DNA of 54,043 nt from Rubrivivax sp. (GTDB lineage Bacteria; Pseudomonadota; Gammaproteobacteria; Burkholderiales; Burkholderiaceae_C). Every line of letters begins with the position of its first letter. Positions within the stretch are counted from its first letter, which is position 1. The notes below the pieces were generated by a model, which saw nothing but the letters and a program-made list of their open reading frames with translations, searched no databases and was not told the DNA's origin. Below are positions 18,452 through 26,686 of the stretch, in pieces. The translations under genes and the position numbers were made by a program. Location: the NCBI GenBank assembly GCA_026125665.1, contig JAHCKS010000030.1:1-54043 (forward strand), read 5' to 3'.

Positions 18452-18509
18452 GGGCCGGGCCAGCCCGGCCCCGCCCCCCGCGGGGTTCGGGTCGCCCCGG
18501 CAAAGCCGG
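18452..18509. repeat. Intergenic GC-rich three-hairpin element (copy B), possible terminator
   Basis: Between the dehydratase and the S10 peptidase gene. A strong inverted repeat GGCCGGGC-CA-GCCCGGCC at 18452-18471 (a 9-pair stem, with a 2-base gap, counting one flanking pair) starts 9 bases after the dehydratase stop. A CCCCGCGGGG palindrome lies at 18476-18485, and CCGGC-AAA-GCCGG at 18497-18509. The last hairpin and the following GATC match the element at 712-727. No U-run follows, so if it terminates transcription it would not be a classical intrinsic terminator. Confidence 0.45.
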
Positions 18510-18560
18510 ATCGACTCGAGAGCCCACACCACCGAAGATCACGCAACCCGAGGAGACCCC

Positions 18561-20147
18561 GTGAGCGAAGCGACCGCGGCGCCGAGTGCCGCCACCCCCG
18601 ATGCCGAGGCCGCGAAGCGGCAGAAGGAGCATGTCGAGAAGCTGCTGGCGCGAGCAGCGGCCGAGAGCACCGGCACGGCCGAGATCGGCGGCGAGCGCAT
18701 GGAGTACACGGCGTCGGCCGTCTTCCTGCCCGTCGGTGCCGATGGCCTGGCCGGCGCCGCCGGCGAGCCGCAGGCCGCGGTGCTGACGACCGCCTACCTG
18801 CTCAAGGGCGCCTCGGCCGCCGGGCGGCCGGTGTGTTTCGCCTTCAACGGCGGGCCGGGCTCGGCGTCGATCTGGCTGCACCTGGGCGCCCTCGGCCCCA
18901 AGCGCATCGTCGTGCCCGACGACGGCTCGATGCCGCTGCCGCCCTACGGCGTCGAGGACAACCCGCTGTCGTGGTTCGAGCACTTCGACCTCGTTTTCAT
19001 CGACCCGCCGCACACCGGCTGGTCGGTCACCGCCAACGAGGCGGCGCGCAAGAAGATGCTGTCGGTGGACGGCGACGCCGAGGCGCTGGCCGAGGTCATC
19101 CGCCTGTGGCTGACGCGGCACAAGCGCTGGGGCTCGGCGGTGTACCTGGCCGGCGAGAGCTACGGCACGACCCGCGGCGCGGCCATCACCGACCGGCTGC
19201 AGACGCTGGGCGTGGCGGTGTCGGGCCTCGTGCTCGTGTCGTGCGCGATGGACCTGCAGAGCATCGTCTTCGCGCCGGCCAACGACCTGCCGTACGCGCT
19301 CTTCGTGCCCGGCTTTGCCAACGCGGCGCAGTTCCACGGCCTGCTGCGCGGCAGCCTCGGTGCCTCGAGCGCCGCGGCGCGCGAAGCGGCCGAGGCCTTC
19401 GTGCAGGAGGACTACGCAGCGGCGCTGCAGGCCGGCTCGCGGCTGACGGAGAAGGAGCGCGCGCGTATCGCCAGGCGCCTGTCGGAGGTGACCGGCCTGC
19501 CGCGCGCGCTGGTCGAGGAGAAGAACCTGCGCATCAGCGACCAGACCTTCTTCTTCGAGGCCTTGCGCGACCGCGGCCTCATCGTCGGGCGCCTGGAGGC
19601 GCGCGCCACCGGGCCGATGGCCGCCAGCCGCACGCGCGACTGGGAGTTCGACCCCGGCATCGAGGCCATCGCCGCGCCGTACACGATGGCCGCGATGGCC
19701 TACTTCCGCGAGCAGCTGGGCCTCGACATCGAGGCGCGCTACCAGGTGCTGAACGTCGAGGTCAACCGCGGCTGGGGCTGGAGCCGCGAGGGCAACCCGG
19801 GCTTCGGCCGCATGGGCTTCGCGTCGACGAGCCCGGATCTGGCGCGTGCGCTGCGCCGCAACCCGCACCTGAAGGTGCTGGCCGCCAGCGGCCGCTACGA
19901 CCTGGGCACGCCGTACAGCGCCAGCGACTGGTCGCTGGCGCGGCTGGACATCCCCGCCGAGGTGCGCCGGCGCGTTGCCCACCGGTACTACGATGCCGGG
20001 CACATGATGTACACGCGCCAGGCCGACCTCGCGCAGCTCAAGGCCGATCTCGCGTCCTGGTTGCGCACGCCTCGTGCCGCTGCGCGTGAAGGCTCCGGCC
20101 GTGGTTCCGGGCGGGCGAGCCGAAGGAGCTCGCGTGCCGCCGGCTGA
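18561..20147 (+). CDS. S10-like serine carboxypeptidase-related protein
   Basis: 528 residues with the alpha/beta-hydrolase triad of the S10 family. NGGPGSASIW is at 96-105, the nucleophile serine in LAGESYGTTRGAA is near residue 200, an Asp lies in ASGRYDLGTPY and a His in YYDAGHMMY near 470. No signal peptide is visible (it starts with a charged, Ala-rich helix), so it appears cytoplasmic. Bacterial members are usually annotated as peptidase S10, with poorly known substrates. Start is GTG 18561, backed by a GAGGAG Shine-Dalgarno about 8 bases upstream. The last 30 residues are Arg/Ser/Gly-rich. The PFK gene begins 23 bases later. Confidence 0.88.
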   Translation: MSEATAAPSAATPDAEAAKRQKEHVEKLLARAAAESTGTAEIGGERMEYTASAVFLPVGADGLAGAAGEPQAAVLTTAYLLKGASAAGRPVCFAFNGGPGSASIWLHLGALGPKRIVVPDDGSMPLPPYGVEDNPLSWFEHFDLVFIDPPHTGWSVTANEAARKKMLSVDGDAEALAEVIRLWLTRHKRWGSAVYLAGESYGTTRGAAITDRLQTLGVAVSGLVLVSCAMDLQSIVFAPANDLPYALFVPGFANAAQFHGLLRGSLGASSAAAREAAEAFVQEDYAAALQAGSRLTEKERARIARRLSEVTGLPRALVEEKNLRISDQTFFFEALRDRGLIVGRLEARATGPMAASRTRDWEFDPGIEAIAAPYTMAAMAYFREQLGLDIEARYQVLNVEVNRGWGWSREGNPGFGRMGFASTSPDLARALRRNPHLKVLAASGRYDLGTPYSASDWSLARLDIPAEVRRRVAHRYYDAGHMMYTRQADLAQLKADLASWLRTPRAAAREGSGRGSGRASRRSSRAAG

Positions 20148-20170
20148 GGCCGGGTTTCGGGAGGTCGACC

Positions 20171-21238
20171 GTGGGCGCTCCACTGCACATCGCGATCCTC
20201 ACCGGCGGTGGTGATTGCCCCGGCCTGAATGCCGTCATCCGCGCGGTCACGCTGGCCCTGGCGCGCGAGTGCGGCGCACGCGTCACCGGCATCGAGCGCG
20301 GCTTCCACGGCCTCGTGGCGCGGCGTTCGCGGCCGCTCGCGCCGGCCGACGTTGCCGGCATCCTCGCCGAAGGGGGCACGATCCTCGGCACGCACAACCG
20401 CTGCGACCCGTTCCGGTGGCAGGGCGCCGACCACTCCGCCGCGGCGGTGGCGTACCTGCGCGAGCTCGGCGTCGATGCACTGGTGGCCATCGGCGGCGAC
20501 GGCACGATGCAGATCGCCGAGCGCTTCGAGGCCCTGGGTGTGCCGGTGGTGGGCGTGCCGAAGACGATCGACAACGACCTGCCCGCCACCGACCGCTCGT
20601 TCGGCTTCGACAGCGCCGTGGCCGTGGTCGCCGAGGCGCTGGACCGCCTGGCGACGACGGCGCGCAGCCACGGCCGGGTGATGATCCTCGAGACGATGGG
20701 GCGGCACGCCGGCTGGATCGCCCTGGAGGGCGGGCTGGCCGGGGGCGCCGACGTGATCCTCATTCCCGAGCTGCCGTTCTCGCTGCAGGCGCTGGCCGAA
20801 CGAGCGCAGGCCGTGGAGCTGGCCGACGGCGGCGCCGGCAGCCTGCTCGTCTGCGTGTCCGAGGGCGTGCGCATCGATGGTGACCTGGTGGTGCGCGAAC
20901 GCGTCGATGACGCGGCCGACCCCGTGCGCCTGGGCGGCGTGGGGCACGTGCTGCGCGAGCGGCTGCAGCCGCTCGTCGGCTGCGAGGTGCGCAGCACGCT
21001 GCTCGGGCACATGCAGCGCGGCGGCACGCCCACCGCCTTCGACCGCGTGCTGGCCACGCGCTACGGCGTGCACGCGGCCGAGCTCGTGGCCGCCGGCCGC
21101 TTCGGCCGCATGGTGGCGCTGCAGGGCGCGCAGGTGACGAGCATTCCGCTCGCCGACATCGCCGGGCGCTCGCGCCCGGTGCCGCCGGACCACGAGTTGC
21201 TGCGCGCGGCGCGCGGCACGGGGGTGCTGCTCGGCTGA
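20171..21238 (+). CDS. 6-phosphofructokinase (group III type; ATP or PPi donor unresolved)
   Basis: 355 residues. It phosphorylates fructose-6-phosphate to fructose-1,6-bisphosphate. Visible are GGGDCPGLNAVIRAV (12-26), GGDGT (108-112), PKTIDND (130-136) with the catalytic Asp of TIDND, MGRHAGWIAL and GHMQRGGTPTAFDR. The donor signature is mixed: Gly in GGDGT is the ATP-type residue, while Lys in PKTIDND is the PPi-type residue (E. coli PfkA has Gly there). Many Burkholderiales lack PFK and use the Entner-Doudoroff route, so its presence is informative. Start is GTG 20171 with a strong GGGAGG Shine-Dalgarno 5 bases before. The gene is tightly spaced after the S10-like gene. Confidence 0.92.
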   Translation: MGAPLHIAILTGGGDCPGLNAVIRAVTLALARECGARVTGIERGFHGLVARRSRPLAPADVAGILAEGGTILGTHNRCDPFRWQGADHSAAAVAYLRELGVDALVAIGGDGTMQIAERFEALGVPVVGVPKTIDNDLPATDRSFGFDSAVAVVAEALDRLATTARSHGRVMILETMGRHAGWIALEGGLAGGADVILIPELPFSLQALAERAQAVELADGGAGSLLVCVSEGVRIDGDLVVRERVDDAADPVRLGGVGHVLRERLQPLVGCEVRSTLLGHMQRGGTPTAFDRVLATRYGVHAAELVAAGRFGRMVALQGAQVTSIPLADIAGRSRPVPPDHELLRAARGTGVLLG

Positions 21239-21272
21239 GCTGTCGGGTGCGCCGCGCTCGCGGCGCGGGCAT

Positions 21273-21902
21273 TCAGAACGGTGGCGGGCTCTCGAACTCG
21301 ACCGCATGCCCATCGTGCGGGTGCGCGAACGCGAGGCGCGAGGCATGCAGCATCAGCCGCGGCGAGGTCGCGTCGGGTGCCCCGTCGCCGTGGCCGTAGA
21401 GCGCATCGCCGACGATGGCATGGCCGATCGACAGCAGATGCACGCGCAGCTGGTGCGCACGGCCGGTGACCGGCTCCAGCGCCAAGCGCGTGCGCTGTGC
21501 CGCTTCGTCGCGCGCCAGCACGCGCCAGCGCGTCAGCGAAGGCCGGCCGTGCGCGCGGTCGATGCACTGGCGCGGGCGGTTCGGCCAGTCCACCGCCAGC
21601 GGCGCGTCGATCTCGCCGCGGTCGCCGGCGACGAGGCCGTGCACGACGGCGACGTAGCGCTTGGCGATGCGCCGCGCCTCGAAGGCCATGCTCAGGCAGC
21701 GCTGCGCGGCGGCGCCGCGAGCGAACAGCATCAGGCCGGAGGTCGGCATGTCGAGCCGGTGCACGACAAGCGCGTCGGGCCAACGCTCGCGCACGTGTTC
21801 GCTGAGGCTCGCACGCTTGTCCTCGCCGCGGCCCGGCACGGCGAGCAGGCCGGCGGGCTTCTCCATGACGACGATCGTGTCGTCCACGTACCAGGCTTGC
21901 AT
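21273..21902 (-). CDS. RluA-family RNA pseudouridine synthase
   Basis: 209 residues from ATG 21902. It isomerises uridine to pseudouridine in RNA. The catalytic block VVHRLDMPTSGLMLFARG (Asp about 51) and RVHLLSIGHAIVGDALYG in the C-terminal half are typical. There is no N-terminal S4 domain. It is closest in layout to short RluA/TruC-type enzymes acting on rRNA or tRNA; the exact target cannot be told. The N-terminus MQAWYVDDTIVVMEKPAGL fits the family, so the longer upstream frame is rejected. Reading on the minus strand, a TATGCT hexamer ends about 9 bases before the ATG. Confidence 0.9.
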   Translation of the reverse strand: MQAWYVDDTIVVMEKPAGLLAVPGRGEDKRASLSEHVRERWPDALVVHRLDMPTSGLMLFARGAAAQRCLSMAFEARRIAKRYVAVVHGLVAGDRGEIDAPLAVDWPNRPRQCIDRAHGRPSLTRWRVLARDEAAQRTRLALEPVTGRAHQLRVHLLSIGHAIVGDALYGHGDGAPDATSPRLMLHASRLAFAHPHDGHAVEFESPPPF

Positions 21903-22099
21903 GGCCCGACCAGCATAACGAGCGCCTCGCCCCGGTCCGTCGATGCGACCGGTTCCAACCCGGCGCGTCGTCCGCACATCGACCATCCGAAGGCCTTGAC
22001 GTGTCCCGGTGGCCCGGGCACAGTCGCGCCCCAGCCCGCCAGTGCGGGCCCGCGCCGGCTCTCGCCGGCTTCACCACCCCACGCCACAGGAGGCTTGCC

Positions 22100-22174
22100 A
22101 TGACGACGAATGACATTGCCCGCCTGTCGGCCCGCGTCCGCCTCGGTTCGCGAGGTGCGCCCGCACGCCGCTGA
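22100..22174 (+). CDS. Candidate micro-ORF, 24 residues, strong Shine-Dalgarno
   Basis: ATG 22100 is preceded by a perfect AGGAGG at 22088-22093 with 6-base spacing, the best ribosome site in the window. The peptide starts MTTNDIARLSARV, continues Arg/Gly/Ala-rich, and ends at TGA 22172. It has no signal or membrane segment. It may be a leader peptide, a real small basic protein, or the surviving 5' end of a decayed gene. Nothing downstream in any frame resumes a convincing protein before rsgA, 236 bases later. Not recognised. Confidence 0.35.
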   Translation: MTTNDIARLSARVRLGSRGAPARR

Positions 22175-22236
22175 CGACGCGTCGCCGCGCCTTTGCGCGG
22201 CTCGATCGCCACCGTGAGCGCGCGGCTGCCATGACC

Positions 22237-22252
22237 CCCGGCTGAAGCCGGG
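22237..22252. terminator. GC-rich stem-loop after the micro-ORF
   Basis: CCCGGC and GCCGGG pair around a TGAA loop, 63 bases after the micro-ORF stop. No U-tract follows. It resembles the CCGGC/GCCGG hairpins at 712 and 18497. A weak terminator or a structural element is possible. Confidence 0.25.
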
Positions 22253-22410
22253 TTCGCGGTCCGACCACTCCCTCCCCCTCGACTGGCCGAGGCCGTCGGC
22301 GGCGCAGCTGCGTGCTGCGTGCTGCGTGCGCCGAGGCACCGCCGGTGACGCGCGCGCGAGCGCGCCTGCCTGCCGGCAGCGAACGCATTGACAACCGGGA
22401 ACTCACGACG

Positions 22411-23532
22411 ATGTGGAACGAAGACGTGGCGGGGCAGCTGCAGGCCATCGGCCTGGCCCCCGCGATGGCCGCCGAGGCGCGCCTGCGGCTGCAATCACCG
22501 ATGCCCGGCGACGGGCACGCACCAGCCGGCGAGCCAGCGCTCATGCGCGTGGCCGAAGTGCACCGCGAGGGTCTGGTGCTGCACGACGGCGTGCGGGAGC
22601 ACGCCGCGCGTCAGCTGCCGGCGCTGCGCCAGGCACTGGCTGCCGAGGCCGACGCACTGGCCGTTGGCGACTGGGTGCTGGCGCGCCGCAACGCCCATGG
22701 CGAGTGGTGGGTCGACGAGCGACTGCCGCCGCTCAACCAGCTGGCACGCCGGCTGCACGACGGGCGCGACAAGGTCGAGCGCGTCGTGCTCGTCAGCAAC
22801 GTCGACACGGCGATGCTGGTGATGGGGCTCGACCACGACTTCAACCTGCGCCGGCTGGAGCGCTACGTGGCGCTGGTGCGCATGGCCGGCGTGCTGCCGC
22901 TCGTCGTGCTGACCAAGGCCGACATCGCAGGCAGTGCCCAGGTGGTGCAAGCGCGCCTGGCGCAGGCGCGCACGGCGTTGCCTGCCGGCGCCGAGGCGGT
23001 GGCGCTGAACGCACTCGGCGACGAACCGCAGCGCCAGCTGGCGCCGTGGCTTGGCCCGGGCCAGACGGTGGTGGCGCTCGGTTCCAGCGGCGCGGGCAAG
23101 AGCACGCTCACCAACGCGCTCGTCGGCCGCGACGTGCAGCGCACCGGCGCCAACCGGGGCGGCGACAACCGCGGCCGCCACACGACGCGGGCCCGCGTGC
23201 TGCATCGTGCCGCCAGCGGCGGCTGCATCATCGACACGCCCGGGCTGCGCACGCTGCGCCTGGACGGGGATGCCGACGCCATCGGCGAGGTCTTCGACGA
23301 CATCACGACGCGCGCGATGAGCTGTCGCTTCCGCGACTGCCGGCACGAGGGCGAGCCCGGCTGCGCCGTGCGCGGCTTCGTCAGCGAGGAGCGGCTGCGC
23401 AACTGGGCCAAGCTGCAGCGCGAGGCCCGCCGTGACACCCTGAGTGCGCTCGAGCGCAAGACGCAGGTGTCGCTGTGGAAGGCGCGCGCCCGGGGCGCCC
23501 GCGTGCGCATGCTGGCCAAGCGCGGCGAGTGA
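22411..23532 (+). CDS. rsgA: Small ribosomal subunit biogenesis GTPase RsgA
   Basis: Circularly permuted GTPase that helps mature the 30S subunit. From ATG 22411 it has 373 residues. An OB-fold N-terminal part (about 40-110) comes first, then the permuted G motifs: VVLTKAD (G4) precedes GSSGAGKSTLTNAL (G1), then RGRHTTRARVL, and DTPGLRTLRL (G3). The C-terminal zinc knuckle is CRFRDCRHEGEPGC, with three Cys and one His. The frame is open upstream to 22312 but that part reads as non-coding. Length and motif order match the family well. Confidence 0.95.
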   Translation: MWNEDVAGQLQAIGLAPAMAAEARLRLQSPMPGDGHAPAGEPALMRVAEVHREGLVLHDGVREHAARQLPALRQALAAEADALAVGDWVLARRNAHGEWWVDERLPPLNQLARRLHDGRDKVERVVLVSNVDTAMLVMGLDHDFNLRRLERYVALVRMAGVLPLVVLTKADIAGSAQVVQARLAQARTALPAGAEAVALNALGDEPQRQLAPWLGPGQTVVALGSSGAGKSTLTNALVGRDVQRTGANRGGDNRGRHTTRARVLHRAASGGCIIDTPGLRTLRLDGDADAIGEVFDDITTRAMSCRFRDCRHEGEPGCAVRGFVSEERLRNWAKLQREARRDTLSALERKTQVSLWKARARGARVRMLAKRGE

Positions 23533-23682
23533 ACCGGCGGGTGGTTCAGGGCGGGGCCGAAAGCGGGGTCGCAGAGAGCGAGGTGGACCACCGAGCCCAC
23601 CGGCCCGAACCAGGCCGCGGTGGCGCCGGACTCGAACTCGCCGAGCGCAACGAGGCGGGGGACGAAGACGCGGCCTGCGCGC

Positions 23683-24624
23683 TCAAGCCGGCGGCGGCAA
23701 GGCCATGCCGCGCCGGGCCATGGCCGCGCGCACGCGGTCGGGGTAGTCGCTGATGAGGCCGTCCACGCCCCAGCCGAGCAGGCGATCGATGATCGCCGGA
23801 TCGTTCACCGTCCACGGCACGACCTTCAGGCCCAGTGCGTGCGCCTCGGCCAGCAGGGCCTCGGTGAGGTCGCCATGGAAGGGCGACCAGACGGCGGCGC
23901 CCGATGCTTTCACCAGGCGCGGCAGCGAGTTCCCGCTGGCGGCCAGCGAATGGCCGGCGGTCCAGCGGCCGTCGGTGATGTTGTCGAGGAAGTCGCGCCG
24001 CGCGGTCAGCGCCACGGTCGGGATCTCCGGCGCGAGCTTCCGCACGACCGCCAGCGTGCGCCAGTCGAAGCTCTGGATCGACACGCGTTGCGCCATGCCG
24101 TGCCCGCGCACGACGTCGAGCACGGCGCGCGCGAAGGGCTCGGCGGCGGGAGTGAGGTCGGGCGTGTTCGGGTTGAGCTTGGTCTCGATGTTGAAGCGCA
24201 CGGCCGAGGCGCCGCGCCGCTTCACCTCGTCGAAGAGGGCGCCCAGCGTGACGACCCGCTCGCCGTCGGCGGCGCGTTGCGCGGCCCACTGCTGCGCGTA
24301 GCGGGAACCCGGCTTCGGCCGGCCGACGTCGAAGCGCTGCAGCTCCGCCAGGCTCAGCTGCAGCACGGCAGGGCCGGGCTCGTCGATCCAGCGGCCTTCG
24401 GCATCACGCGTGAAGGCGGGGTTCAGGCGCGGGTCGTGCGTGACGACCACCTCGCCGTCGCGCGTGACGTGCACGTCGAGCTCGAGCGTGTGCACGCCGA
24501 TGGCCAGGGCCGCGCGGAAGGCGGACAGCGTGTTCTCCGGCGCCAGGCCACGGGCGCCCCGGTGGCCCTGCAGGTCGAAGGCGGCTGCGGGCAGCGCGAG
24601 CAGGAGCCCCGCGAGGGCCGACAT
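23683..24624 (-). CDS. Glycerophosphodiester phosphodiesterase, secreted
   Basis: 313 residues from ATG 24624 with a signal peptide (MSALAGLLLALPAAAF). It hydrolyses glycerophosphodiesters to glycerol-3-phosphate and an alcohol in the periplasm. The catalytic block is LQGHRGARGLAPENTLSAF (residues about 17-35), with TLELDVHVTRDGEVVVTHD supplying metal ligands, and VVPWTVNDPAIIDRLLGWGVDGLISDYPD at the C-terminus. It is similar in length to GlpQ-type enzymes. An upstream extension to 24810 is Arg/Pro-rich and unlikely. Divergent from the kinase gene across 214 bases. Confidence 0.93.
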   Translation of the reverse strand: MSALAGLLLALPAAAFDLQGHRGARGLAPENTLSAFRAALAIGVHTLELDVHVTRDGEVVVTHDPRLNPAFTRDAEGRWIDEPGPAVLQLSLAELQRFDVGRPKPGSRYAQQWAAQRAADGERVVTLGALFDEVKRRGASAVRFNIETKLNPNTPDLTPAAEPFARAVLDVVRGHGMAQRVSIQSFDWRTLAVVRKLAPEIPTVALTARRDFLDNITDGRWTAGHSLAASGNSLPRLVKASGAAVWSPFHGDLTEALLAEAHALGLKVVPWTVNDPAIIDRLLGWGVDGLISDYPDRVRAAMARRGMALPPPA

Positions 24625-24838
24625 CAGGCCCGCCCCGAGCCTTGACCCGAGCCTCCGCCCGGACCGGGGCGCACGCCGCGACGCCTTCGCGACACCGCGT
24701 GGCGACCCGCTGCCCCCCGTTCGACGGAGACCCGTGGGCGCCACCCCGCATGCCGGTGGCGAACCACGGCCATGCGTCACTCGTCTCGGGGAAAGCGGCG
24801 CTGTGTGCAACGAGCCTCCCTGCTAAGCTTCCCTCGAC

Positions 24839-26686
24839 ATGTCCGATGCCGCGCGCGCCCTGCCCGAAGCCGAGAGCGCGTTGCCGCCGGGCACGCGGCT
24901 GGCGGAGTTCGAGATCCGTGGCCTGCTCGGCGGGGGCGGTTTCGGCATCGTATACCTCGCCTTCGACCACGCGCTGGAGCGCGAGGTGGCGATCAAGGAG
25001 TACATGCCCGCGTCGATGGCCGGGCGCACGGAGACGATGCACGTCTCGCTGCGTTCGCAGAGCGACGCCGAGGTCTTCGCGCTCGGGCTGCGCTCGTTCG
25101 TCAACGAAGCCAAGCTGCTGGCGCGCTTCGACCACCCGTCGCTGATCAAGGTGCACCGCTTCTGGGAAGCCAATGGCACCGCGTACATGGCGATGCCCGT
25201 GCTGCGGGGGCAGACGCTGAAGGACATCCGGCGCACCACGGGGCGCGGCCCCGACGAGGCGTGGATCCGCAGCGTGCTCGGGCAGCTGCTCGGAGCGCTG
25301 GAGCGGCTGCACAACGAGGGCGTCTACCACCGCGACATCGCGCCCGACAACATCCATCTCGAAACCGACGGCGGCCAGGGCCGCCCGGTGCTGCTGGACT
25401 TCGGCGCGGCCCGGCGCGTCATCAGCGGCAAGACGCAGACGCTGACGGCGATCCTCAAGCCGGCCTACGCGCCGATCGAGCAGTACGCCGAGACGAGCGC
25501 CGTCAAGCAGGGCCCCTGGACCGACCTCTATGCGCTCGGCGCGACGATGCACTTCATGCTGCTGGGGCACCCGCCGCCGCCGGCCACGGCGCGCGCGGTG
25601 GCCGACGAGTCGAGCGGGTTGGCGGCGATGCCGCTGCCCGGCTGTTCGCCGCAGCTGCTGGCCACCATCGACTGGATGCTGGCGCCGAAGCCCGACGACC
25701 GCCCGCGCAGCGTCGCCGAGTTGCGTGCCGTGCTCGACGGGCGCGCGCCGCTGCCGCACCGCCCGCACGTGCACCGGGCTGCGGGGCCGGGCGGCGGCGG
25801 CCTGCCGCCATCGCCGGTCGATGCACCCGTGACGGTGCCGCTGGGCGACATCGCGCCGGCCGACATCGAGTTCGACCTCGGCACGCTGCCGCCTCAGCAC
25901 CCGCGCGGGGCGGAGCCGGTGCGAGACGCACGAACGGGGCGCGAGCGCCCCTTCGCGCCCGCGCATGGTGAACACCCGCCGCTGGCCGCCGACGCGACGC
26001 ACCGCGTGACGCCACCGCGGGAACACTCGCCGTTGCCGGCACTGGCCGCGCTGGTGGTCGTGGCTGCCGGCGCGCTGGGGTACTTCGGGTGGACACGCTT
26101 CGCGGCGTCGGGGTCGCAGGCGGTCGGCGCCGCTGCAGCGTCGGCGCCGGCCAGTGCCGTGCCGGCCGCAACGACCGCGGACCCGCCCGCCGCCGCCACG
26201 CCTTCGGCGGGCGGAGGCCCGGTGGGCGCTGCTCCCGCGCCGGCCGGGCCCGTGGTGCCGGCAGCGGCGGGGGCGCAAACCGGATCGCCAACCGGATCGT
26301 CAACCGCGTCTGCGCCCGGCGAGCCCCCTGCCCAGGCGGCGGGTGCCGGCGGCTCCGCCGACGGTGCTTCGAGCGCGGGGCGCGATGCCGGCCCCGCGGC
26401 TGCGCTGCCGCCGGCCAGGCCCGCGCCGATGATGGGCACGGCTCCCGTGCCAGCCCCTGCCGCCGCGACCACGCCAGCCACGGGGCCGGGCGCGAGGGGG
26501 CCCACGGCGACGGCGCCGGCCGCGCCCTTGCCGCCCCTGGCGCCGTCGTTGGCGTGTGCCGGCCGCACCCCCGTCTCGTATCACTTCTGCATGGAGCGCG
26601 AATGCCTGCGGCCGCGCCTGCAGAATCATGCGGACTGCCGGGCCTGGCGTCAGCAGGCCCGGCCGCGCCAAGATGTCCCCAATTGA
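24839..26686 (+). CDS. Membrane-anchored Hanks-type serine/threonine protein kinase
   Basis: 615 residues. An N-terminal cytoplasmic kinase domain (about 22-300) contains LLGGGGFGIVYLA (P-loop), VAIKEYMP (Lys), YHRDIAPDNIHL (catalytic loop) and LLDFGAARR (metal-binding DFG). A long Pro/Ala linker precedes one membrane helix (about 397-418, ALAALVVVAAGALGYFG). A low-complexity Ala/Pro/Thr-rich periplasmic stalk of about 150 residues follows. The extreme C-terminus (about 570-615) is a small Cys-rich module with four cysteines (CAGRTPVSYHFCMERECL and a later NHADC). The catalytic asparagine of HRDxxxxN is kept. It overlaps the acyl-CoA ligase by 14 bases. No Shine-Dalgarno; a TGCTAAGCT -10-like stretch ends 9 bases before the ATG. 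Substrate unknown. Confidence 0.9.
   Translation: MSDAARALPEAESALPPGTRLAEFEIRGLLGGGGFGIVYLAFDHALEREVAIKEYMPASMAGRTETMHVSLRSQSDAEVFALGLRSFVNEAKLLARFDHPSLIKVHRFWEANGTAYMAMPVLRGQTLKDIRRTTGRGPDEAWIRSVLGQLLGALERLHNEGVYHRDIAPDNIHLETDGGQGRPVLLDFGAARRVISGKTQTLTAILKPAYAPIEQYAETSAVKQGPWTDLYALGATMHFMLLGHPPPPATARAVADESSGLAAMPLPGCSPQLLATIDWMLAPKPDDRPRSVAELRAVLDGRAPLPHRPHVHRAAGPGGGGLPPSPVDAPVTVPLGDIAPADIEFDLGTLPPQHPRGAEPVRDARTGRERPFAPAHGEHPPLAADATHRVTPPREHSPLPALAALVVVAAGALGYFGWTRFAASGSQAVGAAAASAPASAVPAATTADPPAAATPSAGGGPVGAAPAPAGPVVPAAAGAQTGSPTGSSTASAPGEPPAQAAGAGGSADGASSAGRDAGPAAALPPARPAPMMGTAPVPAPAAATTPATGPGARGPTATAPAAPLPPLAPSLACAGRTPVSYHFCMERECLRPRLQNHADCRAWRQQARPRQDVPN

Larger units (their letters stand above)
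21903..22410. other. 508-base spacer with a micro-ORF and a hairpin
   Basis: Non-coding stretch between the divergent pseudouridine synthase and rsgA. It holds the 24-codon micro-ORF at 22100-22174 and a CCCGGC-TGAA-GCCGGG stem-loop at 22237-22252. A perfect TTGACA at 22388-22393 has no -10 at the right distance before rsgA. I see no other gene, tRNA or repeat. Confidence 0.55.

Noticed and set aside
17340-20183. 947-codon minus-strand frame opposite the dehydratase and S10 genes
   Set aside because: Antisense of two well-supported genes; no domain signature in its own translation.
22388-22393. Perfect TTGACA before rsgA
   Set aside because: No -10 hexamer at 16-18 bases; the position would fall on the rsgA start codon. 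Likely chance.
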